NCBI RefSeq assembly: GCF_943914685.1
Contig: NZ_CALUCZ010000007.1
Span: 29,903-93,902 of the forward strand
DNA: 64,000 nucleotides
Reading direction: 5' to 3'
Source of the DNA: an uncultured Mobiluncus sp.
Lineage (GTDB): Bacteria > Actinomycetota > Actinomycetes > Actinomycetales > Actinomycetaceae
In this document: piece by piece, positions 8,640 through 16,527 of the stretch
How positions within the stretch are numbered: position 1 is the stretch's first letter
Layout: every line of letters starts with the position of its first letter
The notes under the pieces: model-generated
Told to the model about the DNA's origin: nothing
The model's input: only the letters and a program-made list of their open reading frames with translations
The model's database searches: none
Program-made: the position numbers and the translations under genes

Positions 8640-9629
8640 CTAGTGCTGCTGGGGTGAGGCGGTGTTGCCGATAGCAATCATGCGCTGCACGCTGGCTCGG
8701 GCGCGCGCGGCGATATCTTCGTCCACAAAGACTTCGTCGCGGCCGTTTTCCAAACAGCTGACTAAGTTTTCCAAAGTGGTTTGGTTCATATACGGGCAAG
8801 CCGCCTGGGGCATGACCGGTTCAAAAGCGACCTCTGGATTGGCTTTGCGCAGCGGGTGAAGCATTCCGACCTCGGTGGCGACCAGTACTCGCGAACCTTT
8901 CGGGGCTTTTTTCGCCTCCGAGAGCATTCCGCCGGTCGAAAGCACTTTAACCTTTTCCGGGCTGAGTTTGCCGGCCTCGATGAGGTCCACGGCTGCCTGC
9001 GTGCCGCCGCATTCGGGGTGAATGTAGACATCCGCGTCCCCCGCGGCGAGGATTCCTTGCATCAAAATGTCGGGGGTCATCGCGGCATGGACATGGCAGG
9101 CCCCGTCCCAGGTCACCAGGTTTTTCCGACCGGTCACGCGCCGCACGTGCGCCCCCAGGTTGCGGTCGGGGCAAAACAGAATTTCGGTTTGAGCCGGAAT
9201 CGAGTTCACCACGTCAATAGCGTTTGCCGAGGTGCAGCAAACATCGGTTTCCGCCTTCACCGCGGCGGTGGTGTTCACATAACTGACCACGACCGCGCCG
9301 GGGTGTGCGGCTTTCCAAGCCCGCAACTGTTCGGCAGTAATGCAATCCGCCAGCGAGCATCCCGCGGTGGCGTCAGGAATCAAAACACGCTTTTGCGGGG
9401 AGAGGATCTTGGCAGTCTCTGCCATGAAGTGTACGCCGGCGAACACGATGGTTCCCTGCGGAGATTCGGCAGCCAAACGGGACAAAGCCAAGGAATCCCC
9501 GGTGAAATCCGCTACGTCTTGAACTTCGCCAGATTGGTAGTTATGCGCCAAGATTACGGCGTCTTTTTCCTGGGCCAGTTGGCGGATACGTTTTTGGAGG
9601 GCTTGAGTTTCTGTGGCGCTTCGAGTCAT
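8640..9629 (-). CDS. nadA: quinolinate synthase A
   Basis: This enzyme condenses iminoaspartate with dihydroxyacetone phosphate to form quinolinate, using a 4Fe-4S cluster. The 329-residue protein has the expected cysteines, in AGCSLADCI, the CCTSANAID segment, HPECGGTQ and CPYMNQTTL, plus the substrate loop AHNYQSGEVQDVADF and the FAGVHFMAETAKIL segment. It is the first gene of a nadA-nadB-nadC run. GAAGGAAAG precedes the ATG. A short inverted repeat about 90 bases upstream may be an operator. Confidence 0.97.
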   Translation of the reverse strand: MTRSATETQALQKRIRQLAQEKDAVILAHNYQSGEVQDVADFTGDSLALSRLAAESPQGTIVFAGVHFMAETAKILSPQKRVLIPDATAGCSLADCITAEQLRAWKAAHPGAVVVSYVNTTAAVKAETDVCCTSANAIDVVNSIPAQTEILFCPDRNLGAHVRRVTGRKNLVTWDGACHVHAAMTPDILMQGILAAGDADVYIHPECGGTQAAVDLIEAGKLSPEKVKVLSTGGMLSEAKKAPKGSRVLVATEVGMLHPLRKANPEVAFEPVMPQAACPYMNQTTLENLVSCLENGRDEVFVDEDIAARARASVQRMIAIGNTASPQQH

Positions 9630-9718
9630 AGTGATAGCTTTCCTTCCTCAAGTTTCCCGGACGGCTTGCCTGACACAGCTCGCGAAATTCGAGTCACTTT
9701 CGTATTAACATCGCTTCT

Positions 9719-9740
9719 GATTATAGAACCCTTTATAACC
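9719..9740 (-). promoter_or_regulatory. candidate nad operon operator/promoter
   Basis: GATTATA and TATAACC flank an 8-base spacer (6 of 7 arm positions complementary). On the minus strand the repeat overlaps a TATAAT-like -10 box (9720-9725) ahead of nadA. It does not match a regulator consensus that I can recall with certainty. Confidence 0.4.
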
Positions 9741-9817
9741 GCCGTTTTCACCAAGGCGGGAGCACAGAAGACACTGGCTTTGTCGCACGGGCAAATTTAT
9801 GGGAAAATTGGATAACC

Positions 9818-9893
9818 GCCACTTTAGCTCAGTTGGTAGAGCACCCGCCTTGTAAGCGGACGGTCAACAGTTCGAGTCTGTTAAGTGGCTCCA
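9818..9893 (+). tRNA. tRNA-Thr (anticodon TGT)
   Basis: The sequence folds as a full cloverleaf. The 7-bp acceptor stem is GCCACTT with AAGTGGC. The D-arm is TAGCTCAGTTGGTAGAGCA. The anticodon loop CTTGTAA carries TGT. The T-arm contains TTCGAGTC. The CCA end is encoded (9891-9893). TTGTCG (9780-9785) and GAAAAT (9803-9808) at 17-base spacing may be its promoter. Confidence 0.95.
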
Positions 9894-9929
9894 CTTGGAC
9901 TGTCCCCCGGGGTAACTCTCAATAACACC

Positions 9930-11525
9930 TCAGACCAAGACGAAAGCCGCGGCCGCAAGTCCCAGCAGCAACATTCCCAGAATGAGACGGCGCAACGGGG
10001 TGGGCAAAGCCGCCCGCAGCACTCGTCGGGCGCCTATCCGCAGCGGTGCGCTGAGCGGAATCCACCACGCCACCAGCAACGCCGCCCCGGACAGGGCTTG
10101 TGCGATGTAAACCCTTTTTGGAACGATTGTTCCAAAAAGGGTGACGGTGTCGGGCAGTTCGGTGGGTAGCGTTGTCGTGTTGCCGACCAGGATTTCCCCC
10201 GCCAGGAACAGCGCGGCCACCACGATAACAGCGGCTGGTAGGGTGCTGGCCAGGCCTTTGATGAAAGCTCCGGGTAAGGAAAGACTTTTTCGGGTGGAAC
10301 GCCAATGCCATCCCGCTACCGCAGCCACCCAAAAGCCGAACACCGCGATGATTCCCGATACTGCCAGCTGCCACGGAACCCACGCCGCCCAGGCTAGTGC
10401 GCCGGCCAATCCCAGGAACGGTAACGCACCCGGGGCGGGCTTGGGGCCGGTTTCGCCCTCCGAGCCGCTGGCGCTGATATCAGGCTCACAAGCCGTTTGG
10501 GGATCTGGTAAATCTGCGTCCCCCCAGGTGTCAGCCACACCGCCGGTTTCCTCCGCAGACCATTCGGGAGCGGATTCCACCCCGGTGGAGGGACTCTCCA
10601 GCCCCACGGGATTGTACCGACCGTTTAACTCTTGAGGCATTACCGTGGTGTATCCCGGTTTATTCGGGATTGCCGGGGTCAGAAGGGCGGTCGCGGCGGT
10701 TTCCTCGTCAGTCGCGCCGGATTGGACGGCCTGGAGCAGTTCGGCAAAATCCGCGCTTCGCTGAGCTTGCGGGGCTAAAACCTTGCGAAAGACCTCTGCT
10801 AAAGGTGCCTCCAGACCGGTCACGTCAGGATTACCGGCTAAAACTCGCGAGACAATCACGGTTGGCGAGCCGGTTCCGAAGGGGGGCCGTCCGGTCAGGG
10901 TAAACAGTAACAGTGCGGCTAAAGCCCACCAGTCGTCAGCGAAATCCGCTTTCTGACCCTCGATGACCTCAGGTGAGATAAATCCTGGAGTTCCCACCAC
11001 CAAGCCGGTTCGCGTCAGACCGCTGGTGTTTTCCAAAACGGAAGAAATGCCGAAGTCGATCAAAACTGGACCATTCGGTCCAAGAATTACGTTGGCGGGT
11101 TTGATGTCACGGTGGCAAATCCCGGACTCATGCACGGCTCGCAGGGTAGCGGCCAGCATGGTTCCCAGTTCCAAAGCGTCCTCGAGCTGCCAAGCGCCGG
11201 AAACCCGCACATCCTCCGCGAGAGTCGGACCCGGGACATATTCCGTAACTATAAAGGCATCGACCCCATCGACTTCCAGGTCCATCACGGCCGCAACCCC
11301 GGGGACATGAACCCGTTTCAGAGCTAACGCTTCGGAGCGCAGACGCTCCCGAGCATCCCCATCACGCTGCCCGAGGTCAGCGCCGGGAGCCAACAGTTTA
11401 AAAGCGACCGGGTTACCCCCACCGTCACGAGCCAGATAGACGGTAGCAGAAGCACCCGTTCCGAGCCGGCGCTCCAAAACGTACCCACCTATCTCGGCAC
11501 CCAATAACTCGGCGTTTACGCTCAT
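9930..11525 (-). CDS. membrane-anchored serine/threonine protein kinase
   Basis: Residues 12-270 are a Hanks-type kinase domain. It has the glycine loop LGTGASATVY, Lys43 in VAFKLL, catalytic HRDIKPANV (138-146), DFG (157-159), GTPGFISPE, and DDWWALAALL. A variable linker of about 100 residues follows. The C-terminal part has about four hydrophobic segments, ending in LLLGLAAAAFVLV. No PASTA repeats are present, so it is not PknB; the C-terminal multi-pass domain is unusual compared with single-pass bacterial kinases. The gene converges on tRNA-Thr. Substrate and signal are unknown. Confidence 0.92.
   Translation of the reverse strand: MSVNAELLGAEIGGYVLERRLGTGASATVYLARDGGGNPVAFKLLAPGADLGQRDGDARERLRSEALALKRVHVPGVAAVMDLEVDGVDAFIVTEYVPGPTLAEDVRVSGAWQLEDALELGTMLAATLRAVHESGICHRDIKPANVILGPNGPVLIDFGISSVLENTSGLTRTGLVVGTPGFISPEVIEGQKADFADDWWALAALLLFTLTGRPPFGTGSPTVIVSRVLAGNPDVTGLEAPLAEVFRKVLAPQAQRSADFAELLQAVQSGATDEETAATALLTPAIPNKPGYTTVMPQELNGRYNPVGLESPSTGVESAPEWSAEETGGVADTWGDADLPDPQTACEPDISASGSEGETGPKPAPGALPFLGLAGALAWAAWVPWQLAVSGIIAVFGFWVAAVAGWHWRSTRKSLSLPGAFIKGLASTLPAAVIVVAALFLAGEILVGNTTTLPTELPDTVTLFGTIVPKRVYIAQALSGAALLVAWWIPLSAPLRIGARRVLRAALPTPLRRLILGMLLLGLAAAAFVLV
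10111..10142. repeat. perfect 14-bp inverted repeat inside the kinase gene
   Basis: ACCCTTTTTGGAAC and GTTCCAAAAAGGGT flank a 4-base loop (10125-10128), within codons for the extracytoplasmic or loop region near the C-terminus. It would form a strong hairpin in the kinase mRNA. Confidence 0.8.
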
Positions 11526-11558
11526 GTAAAACGAGTATAGTCAACCCCCGGCTTAGCC

Positions 11559-11581
11559 TCCCTGGTGCGAAATACCAGGGA
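11559..11581. repeat. 8-bp inverted repeat between kinase and ABC ATPase genes
   Basis: TCCCTGGT and ACCAGGGA enclose 7 bases in the divergent region. It could be an operator or a leader hairpin for the ATPase gene. No regulator is assigned. Confidence 0.4.
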
Positions 11582-11759
11582 TAGACCAGCCCACTCTCAA
11601 TCTGTCAGCCCCGCCCACCCACTCTTGTGCAGGAAAACCTGCAATGAACGCACAAATCTGGAATAATAGACGGGTCGGCACCGATGCCGACAAATTTCAT
11701 ATCCAACCTTTACAACGGACCGTCCGGCGCGTACCTGCCGGTGAAGGGATTAAAATATT

Positions 11760-12878
11760 ATGGCAACTGTCACTTTTGACAAAGCAACACGTATCTATCC
11801 GGGTAACACCACCCCATCGGTGGATGAGCTCAACTTGGAAATTGCCGACGGCGAATTCCTGGTTTTGGTCGGACCCTCCGGCTGCGGTAAATCCACCTCG
11901 CTGCGGATGCTGGCAGGTTTGGAGGAAGTCAACTCCGGGCGCATTCTGATTGGCGACAAAGATGTCACGGACGTGCAGCCCAAAGATCGCGATATCGCGA
12001 TGGTGTTCCAAAACTACGCTCTGTACCCGCATATGACGGTGCGGGACAATATGGGTTTTGCTCTGAAAATCGCTGGCACCCCCAAGGACGAAATCGCTAA
12101 GCGTGTCGAGGAGGCCGCCAAGGTTTTGGACCTGACCGAATACCTGGATCGCAAGCCGAAAGCTCTGTCCGGCGGGCAGCGTCAGCGCGTGGCGATGGGC
12201 CGAGCTATCGTGCGTAAACCCCAAGTGTTCCTGATGGACGAACCGCTGTCGAACTTGGACGCGAAACTGCGTGTACAAACCCGCACCCAGATTGCCTCCT
12301 TGCAACGCAAACTGGGAGTCACCACCCTTTACGTGACCCACGACCAGACCGAAGCCCTGACGATGGGCGACCGGATTGCCGTGCTCAAGGACGGCATTTT
12401 GCAACAGGTCGGTTCCCCGGACGAACTCTACCAGCACCCCCAGAATGACTTTGTGGCTGGTTTCATCGGCTCGCCTTCCATGAACCTGCGCAAGTTTAAG
12501 GTGGAAGGCGAAAAGGCGGTTCTCTACGGGGCCTCCCTTCCGATTTCCGCAGAGCAGCGCAATGCCTTGACTGAGGCTGACGGCGGCGAAGTCACGATTG
12601 GATTCCGTCCCGAAGATTTGGAAATCACCACCGATACCGGCGATGGTGTGATGCCCATTGTGGTGGACATCATCGAAGAACTCGGTTCGGACGGCTACGT
12701 GTACGGTCACCTCGATGGAGCGGCACAAGGGACTTCCGGTTCAGTCACGGAAGATCACCTGGTGGTGCGGGTTCCGCCGCGCACCGCCCCGAAGCCCGGC
12801 AGCGTCATGAATGTGCGGATTACCCCTGGTCATCAGCACGTCTTTAGTGCCGCCACCGGCAAGCGCCTGCCTGACTAA
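11760..12878 (+). CDS. sugar ABC transporter ATP-binding protein (MsiK/UgpC type)
   Basis: The 372-residue protein is a CUT1-type sugar importer ATPase. It shows Walker A GPSGCGKST (38-46), Q-loop MVFQNYALYPH, signature LSGGQRQRVAMGRA, Walker B VFLMDEPLSNLDAKLR and the H-loop THDQTEA. A C-terminal TOBE-like regulatory domain contains GFRPEDLEI. No permease or binding-protein genes are adjacent. In actinobacteria such solitary ATPases (MsiK) energise several sugar importers, which is the likely role here. The gene is followed by a strong terminator. Confidence 0.93.
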   Translation: MATVTFDKATRIYPGNTTPSVDELNLEIADGEFLVLVGPSGCGKSTSLRMLAGLEEVNSGRILIGDKDVTDVQPKDRDIAMVFQNYALYPHMTVRDNMGFALKIAGTPKDEIAKRVEEAAKVLDLTEYLDRKPKALSGGQRQRVAMGRAIVRKPQVFLMDEPLSNLDAKLRVQTRTQIASLQRKLGVTTLYVTHDQTEALTMGDRIAVLKDGILQQVGSPDELYQHPQNDFVAGFIGSPSMNLRKFKVEGEKAVLYGASLPISAEQRNALTEADGGEVTIGFRPEDLEITTDTGDGVMPIVVDIIEELGSDGYVYGHLDGAAQGTSGSVTEDHLVVRVPPRTAPKPGSVMNVRITPGHQHVFSAATGKRLPD

Positions 12879-12942
12879 GTCACTCGCCGAGTCGCCGGTC
12901 GTCAGGCCGGGGCGTGGTTCGGCGAATAACGCAAACTAATCT

Positions 12943-12983
12943 GGGTGGTTCCCGCTAAGAGGGCGGGAACCACCCGTTTATTT
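12943..12983 (+). terminator. rho-independent terminator of the ABC ATPase gene
   Basis: A perfect 13-bp stem (12943-12955 with 12963-12975) encloses a 7-base loop and is followed by GTTTATTT. Confidence 0.85.
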
Positions 12984-13052
12984 CCGCGGATATCCCAGCC
13001 CGGTTCGGAAAATTCCAACGATTTAGGCAACAGTCAGAAATGTTAAAAGTAG

Positions 13053-13081
13053 TTGCTGTTTGTGAGTGGTATATGTTAAAT
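13053..13081 (+). promoter_or_regulatory. candidate promoter for a small RNA
   Basis: TTGCTG (13053-13058), 17 bases, then TTAAAT (13076-13081). It lies about 130 bases before a strong terminator with no gene between them. Confidence 0.4.
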
Positions 13082-13087
13082 TTGAAG

Positions 13088-13250
13088 GTGGTTCTGTTGG
13101 TGGTTGGCGGTTTTCGATGTCACCCCATCTCAACTGTGAAAGCTATTTGAATAAACCCCCTCAACTGGCAGGTAATCAACACCACCAAAACCCAACCGCC
13201 TGCCGGTTGAAACTGGGCGATTCTGGATTCCAGAATCGCCCAGTTTTTTC
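13088..13250 (+). ncRNA. candidate intergenic small RNA
   Basis: The interval between the ABC ATPase terminator and the 3' end of ramB has a promoter-like pair upstream and ends in a very strong intrinsic terminator with six Ts. No convincing reading frame fills it. A frame crossing it continues into the antisense of ramB and has no ribosome site. The start is inferred from the -10 box. The family is unknown. Confidence 0.35.
13210..13249. terminator. strong bidirectional intrinsic terminator
   Basis: A perfect 17-bp stem (13210-13226 with 13230-13246) has a 3-base loop and is followed on the plus strand by a T run. On the minus strand it lies about 110 bases after the ramB stop, so it can end ramB as well as any plus-strand transcript. 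Confidence 0.85.
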
Positions 13251-13357
13251 TCAACTAACAGTTATTCACCCGCCGGCTGCCACCCACCCAGAACTCTGGG
13301 ACACTCTCAATAAAAACTATTTACACGCTATAAATTTGCCGGCGGCGTGTTTTTCCC

Positions 13358-14860
13358 TCAGTCGTTGGCGTGCTTATCCAAAAATTCGTAGACCTCGCGA
13401 TCATCGACGCCGGGGAAAGTTCCCGGCGGGGTCGCCGCCAGCAAATGCGAGTGAACTTTGACGGAAGGCCAGGCGTAACGCGCCCATCGAGCCTGCAAAT
13501 CCGCGGAGGGCTCCCGGCAGCAAGTTGCGGCGGGACAACTGGATTGGAAACGCCGCGAGGTGTCTCGGCCACGAAAGAACTGGGCGTGTTCAAAGGGCGT
13601 GCCCACCGAAATGGAAAAATCCCCCGCTCGGTAGTGTTCCAGCTTGGACACCGACCAGTAGGTACCAGTAGGGGTGTCGGTGTATTGATAGTACGGAGCT
13701 GCCGGGTCGATTTGTGCAAACAGCTGGCGAGCGCCGAACTTACGGCACGCCAACTGCCCTTCGATCGAACCGTCATTATGCGTGGGAAACACTACGCCGT
13801 CGTTGGCATAGGCTTTATAGATGGTGCCGTCTGTGCCAACCCGCAAGAAGTGCGCCGTAATACCCAGGTGCCGGGTCGCTAGGTTCGTGAACCGGTGGGC
13901 AGCGGTCTCGTAGGTGACGGCGACCCGATCCGATAGATCCAGAATGGATAAATCCCGGCGTCGCTTGTCTTCCGCCAGCTGGGCGACAGTGGCGGTTTCC
14001 GGCATCAGCACGGCCGAAGCGAAATAGTTAGCCTCGACCCGTTGGCGCAAGAACTCGTGGTAAGACGTGGGTTTGGGGTGATTTAACGCTTGGTCCCCCA
14101 AGGCGCGAAGAATCAGGTTGCGCTGGTCTCGATCGCGGGCTTCCAGAGAGTTCAGATAGATTCGCTGATGTTTCAAGTCGGTGATGGATCGCGCCCCGCG
14201 CGGCAAGTCAGGCAGCTTGACTATGGAAAATCCCAGGTAGTTAGCGATTTCTTCGACTCCCGATTGTAGCAGCGGCCCGCCGGTGAAACCCGTCGCTTCG
14301 GTGATTTCCGTGGCGAGTTGCTCAATGTCGGCCAGGTAGTTGTCTTTGTGGTGCATTTCGATATGCAGCTGCTGATTGGCTTTGCGGGCCGCCTCCGGGG
14401 AATCTAGGCTGATTGCCGTGATTTGCTGCAGTTTCCGATGGGTCGCGACCAGCGCTTTCAAGGCGTCGTGAGGCAGCCGCGGGCCAATATGCACCTGGGG
14501 AATGCCCAACTTGGCCGCCTCCGCACTGGTCTGGCACTCGTTCAACTCCAGTTCGAGCGCGGCTCGTTCGTTAGGGGGACTGGGCTGCATCAACGTTTCG
14601 ACGCTGACCCCCAGCGCCGCCGCGATGGCAGTGAGCAGGCTCAGCCTCGGTTCACGTTTGCCGTTCTCTATTTGGCTCAGAAGGGAGGTGGCGCGGTTGA
14701 CCCGTTCCCCCAAGACGGTCAGGGTCATGCCTTGGCTGGTGCGAGCGTAGCGAATCCGGGCGCCCAAGGTCGCTAAATCGATATCGTGGTCGCGTTTACC
14801 CGCTTCAGCCGGGGGCAAGGGGGCAGGGATTTCACCGCGGACGGGCTTTTTAGTGGTCAT
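13358..14860 (-). CDS. ramB: RamB-type transcriptional regulator (XRE HTH plus IrrE-like and ScfR-like regions)
   Basis: Residues 32-90 form an XRE helix-turn-helix, including LGARIRYARTSQGMTLTVLG. An IrrE/ImmA-like stretch follows, containing YHEFLRQRVEANYFASAVLMP, where the usual HExxH is not intact. The C-terminus resembles the ScfR-type short-chain fatty acyl regulator domain and holds a cysteine cluster (SSCPAATCC). This architecture matches RamB of Corynebacterium and Mycobacterium, which controls acetate and glyoxylate genes. It is divergent from aceA and aceB, its expected targets. Start 14860 is chosen because AGAGGTG precedes it; an upstream ATG at 14941 would add 27 residues but lacks a site. 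Confidence 0.85.
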   Translation of the reverse strand: MTTKKPVRGEIPAPLPPAEAGKRDHDIDLATLGARIRYARTSQGMTLTVLGERVNRATSLLSQIENGKREPRLSLLTAIAAALGVSVETLMQPSPPNERAALELELNECQTSAEAAKLGIPQVHIGPRLPHDALKALVATHRKLQQITAISLDSPEAARKANQQLHIEMHHKDNYLADIEQLATEITEATGFTGGPLLQSGVEEIANYLGFSIVKLPDLPRGARSITDLKHQRIYLNSLEARDRDQRNLILRALGDQALNHPKPTSYHEFLRQRVEANYFASAVLMPETATVAQLAEDKRRRDLSILDLSDRVAVTYETAAHRFTNLATRHLGITAHFLRVGTDGTIYKAYANDGVVFPTHNDGSIEGQLACRKFGARQLFAQIDPAAPYYQYTDTPTGTYWSVSKLEHYRAGDFSISVGTPFEHAQFFRGRDTSRRFQSSCPAATCCREPSADLQARWARYAWPSVKVHSHLLAATPPGTFPGVDDREVYEFLDKHAND

Positions 14861-14912
14861 CGGCGCACCTCTAAATTCTTCCCCACGAAGGGGACGCTCT
14901 TTCTCACTTATG

Positions 14913-14924
14913 TGAAAGTTTAGG
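14913..14924 (-). promoter_or_regulatory. candidate RamB site near ramB start
   Basis: On the minus strand this reads CCTAAACTTTCA. It shares TAAACTTT and a following CA with the site at 14983-14997, in opposite orientation. It lies about 55 bases before the ramB start. Confidence 0.4.
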
Positions 14925-14982
14925 ATTTTTTCACATCCCATTTTTACGCATCAGGGGTCAAGTAAAGCATTTTTTTATCTCA

Positions 14983-14997
14983 TTGTAAACTTTTGCA
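14983..14997 (+). promoter_or_regulatory. candidate RamB site upstream of aceA
   Basis: TTGTAAACTTTTGCA lies in the AT-rich ramB-aceA divergent region. It resembles the ACTTTGC-type core reported for RamB sites, with one additional T. Confidence 0.45.
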
Positions 14998-15134
14998 TTT
15001 TTTTACACTATTTTGCCTTGAAAACGCCGACAACCCAGCGCCACAATAAAACTAATAAACGTTTTCACTCAATGGCGAGCCTACAACCCCCGTAAGTTCA
15101 CAACCTGAGTGCCCAACAAGTTAGGAACCGCAAA

Positions 15135-16424
15135 ATGACCGAAACTGCTGAACAGCGCATCGCCCGCGTAGGCGCCGAAATCGACAACGACTGGAAGACC
15201 AATCCTCGCTGGAAAGGGGTCGTCCGCGACTACACCGGTGAACAGGTCGCTCGCCTCCAGGGCTCCATCACCCAGGAACACACTTTGGCCCGGCTGGGTG
15301 CTGAGAAACTCTGGAAGGCACTGCACGAGAACGACTACGTGCACGCTTTGGGTGCCATCACCGGTAACCAGGCCGTGGAAATGGCGAAAGCCGGTTTGAA
15401 AGCTATTTACCTGTCCGGATGGCAGGTCGCGGGCGATGGTAACTCCGCTGCTGAAACCTACCCCGACCAGTCCCTTTACCCCTACGATTCGGTACCGAAG
15501 ATGGTCAAGCGGATCAACAACGCCCTGGTGCGCGCCGATCAGGTGGACTACTCCGAGGGCAAGTCTGACGTGGACTACTTCCTGCCTATCGTGGCTGACG
15601 CGGAAGCCGGGTTCGGTGGCCCGCTGAATGCTTACGAACTAGCCAAACACCTCATCGAAGCCGGCGCCTCCGGGATGCACTACGAGGATCAGCTGTCCTC
15701 GGCCAAGAAGTGCGGTCACTTGGGCGGCAAGGTGTTGATTCCAACCCAGCAGCACATCCAGAACTTGAAAGCGGCCCGTTTGGCGGCTGACGTGGAAGGC
15801 GTGCCGACCTTGCTGGTGGCGCGGACCGACTCCTTGGGCGCGAACCTCATCACCTCCGATGTGGACGAAACCGACAAGCCGTTCCTGACCGGCGAACGCT
15901 CCCCCGAGGGCCACTTCTACACCACGGCAGGCGTGGACGTGGTTATCGCGCGTTTGCTGGCTTTCGCCCCCTACGCGGACTTGTTGTGGGTCGAGACCAA
16001 CACCCCGGATCCCGATGTCGCCCGCAAGGTCGCCGAAGCGGTCAAGGGCAAGTACCCGGACAAGATGCTGGCCTACAACTGCTCGCCGTCCTTCAACTGG
16101 AAAGCCAACCTGTCCGACGAGCAAATCGCCTCTTTCCAGAAGGACTTGGGCGCGATGGGCTACGCCTTCCAGTTCATCACTCTGGCAGGCTTCCACCAGA
16201 TCAACTACGGCATGTTCGACCTGGCCTACGGCTATGCTCGCGAGGGCATGAGCGCTTACGTGAAGCTGCAGCAGGCCGAGTTCGCCTCCGAGTCCCGCGG
16301 CTACACCGCCACCAAGCACCAGCGTGAGGTTGGTGCGGGCTACTTCGACTTGGTGTCCACCACCGTGAACCCCGAATCTTCCACCTTGGCGCTGAAGGGT
16401 TCCACCGAAGAAGCCCAGTTCTAA
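15135..16424 (+). CDS. aceA: isocitrate lyase
   Basis: This enzyme cleaves isocitrate to glyoxylate and succinate, the first step of the glyoxylate shunt. The 429-residue protein has the catalytic KKCGH at residues 191-195 (Cys193), the metal/substrate segment VADAEAGFGG, ARTDSLGANL, LAYNCSPSFNW and GFHQINYGMF. Length and motifs match the short bacterial ICL1 type. TTAGGAA lies about nine bases before the ATG. It is divergent from ramB and directly followed by aceB. The gap to aceB holds a strong hairpin, so the two genes may be expressed at different levels. Confidence 0.98.
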   Translation: MTETAEQRIARVGAEIDNDWKTNPRWKGVVRDYTGEQVARLQGSITQEHTLARLGAEKLWKALHENDYVHALGAITGNQAVEMAKAGLKAIYLSGWQVAGDGNSAAETYPDQSLYPYDSVPKMVKRINNALVRADQVDYSEGKSDVDYFLPIVADAEAGFGGPLNAYELAKHLIEAGASGMHYEDQLSSAKKCGHLGGKVLIPTQQHIQNLKAARLAADVEGVPTLLVARTDSLGANLITSDVDETDKPFLTGERSPEGHFYTTAGVDVVIARLLAFAPYADLLWVETNTPDPDVARKVAEAVKGKYPDKMLAYNCSPSFNWKANLSDEQIASFQKDLGAMGYAFQFITLAGFHQINYGMFDLAYGYAREGMSAYVKLQQAEFASESRGYTATKHQREVGAGYFDLVSTTVNPESSTLALKGSTEEAQF

Positions 16425-16448
16425 TATCGTTGCGAATTCAACCCCCAA

Positions 16449-16492
16449 ACCGGGCGGCGTCCTCGATTGCGAGACCGTCGACGCCGCCCGGT
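16449..16492 (+). terminator. hairpin between aceA and aceB (attenuator or partial terminator)
   Basis: A perfect 13-bp GC-rich stem (16449-16461 with 16480-16492) encloses an 18-base loop that itself contains CTCG-ATTG-CGAG (16462-16473). No T run follows directly, so it may be an attenuator or an mRNA stabiliser rather than a full terminator. Confidence 0.55.
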
Positions 16493-16527
16493 CACCCATC
16501 TATTGAGAAAAAAGAAAAGAGACACAC

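Noticed and set aside
13066..13461. 131-codon plus-strand frame in the gap before ramB
   Set aside because: It runs through the strong terminator and into the antisense of ramB. There is no ribosome site and the composition is not protein-like. A small RNA fits better.
15639..16499. 286-codon frame antisense to aceA
   Set aside because: Shadow of isocitrate lyase codons, without a family match.
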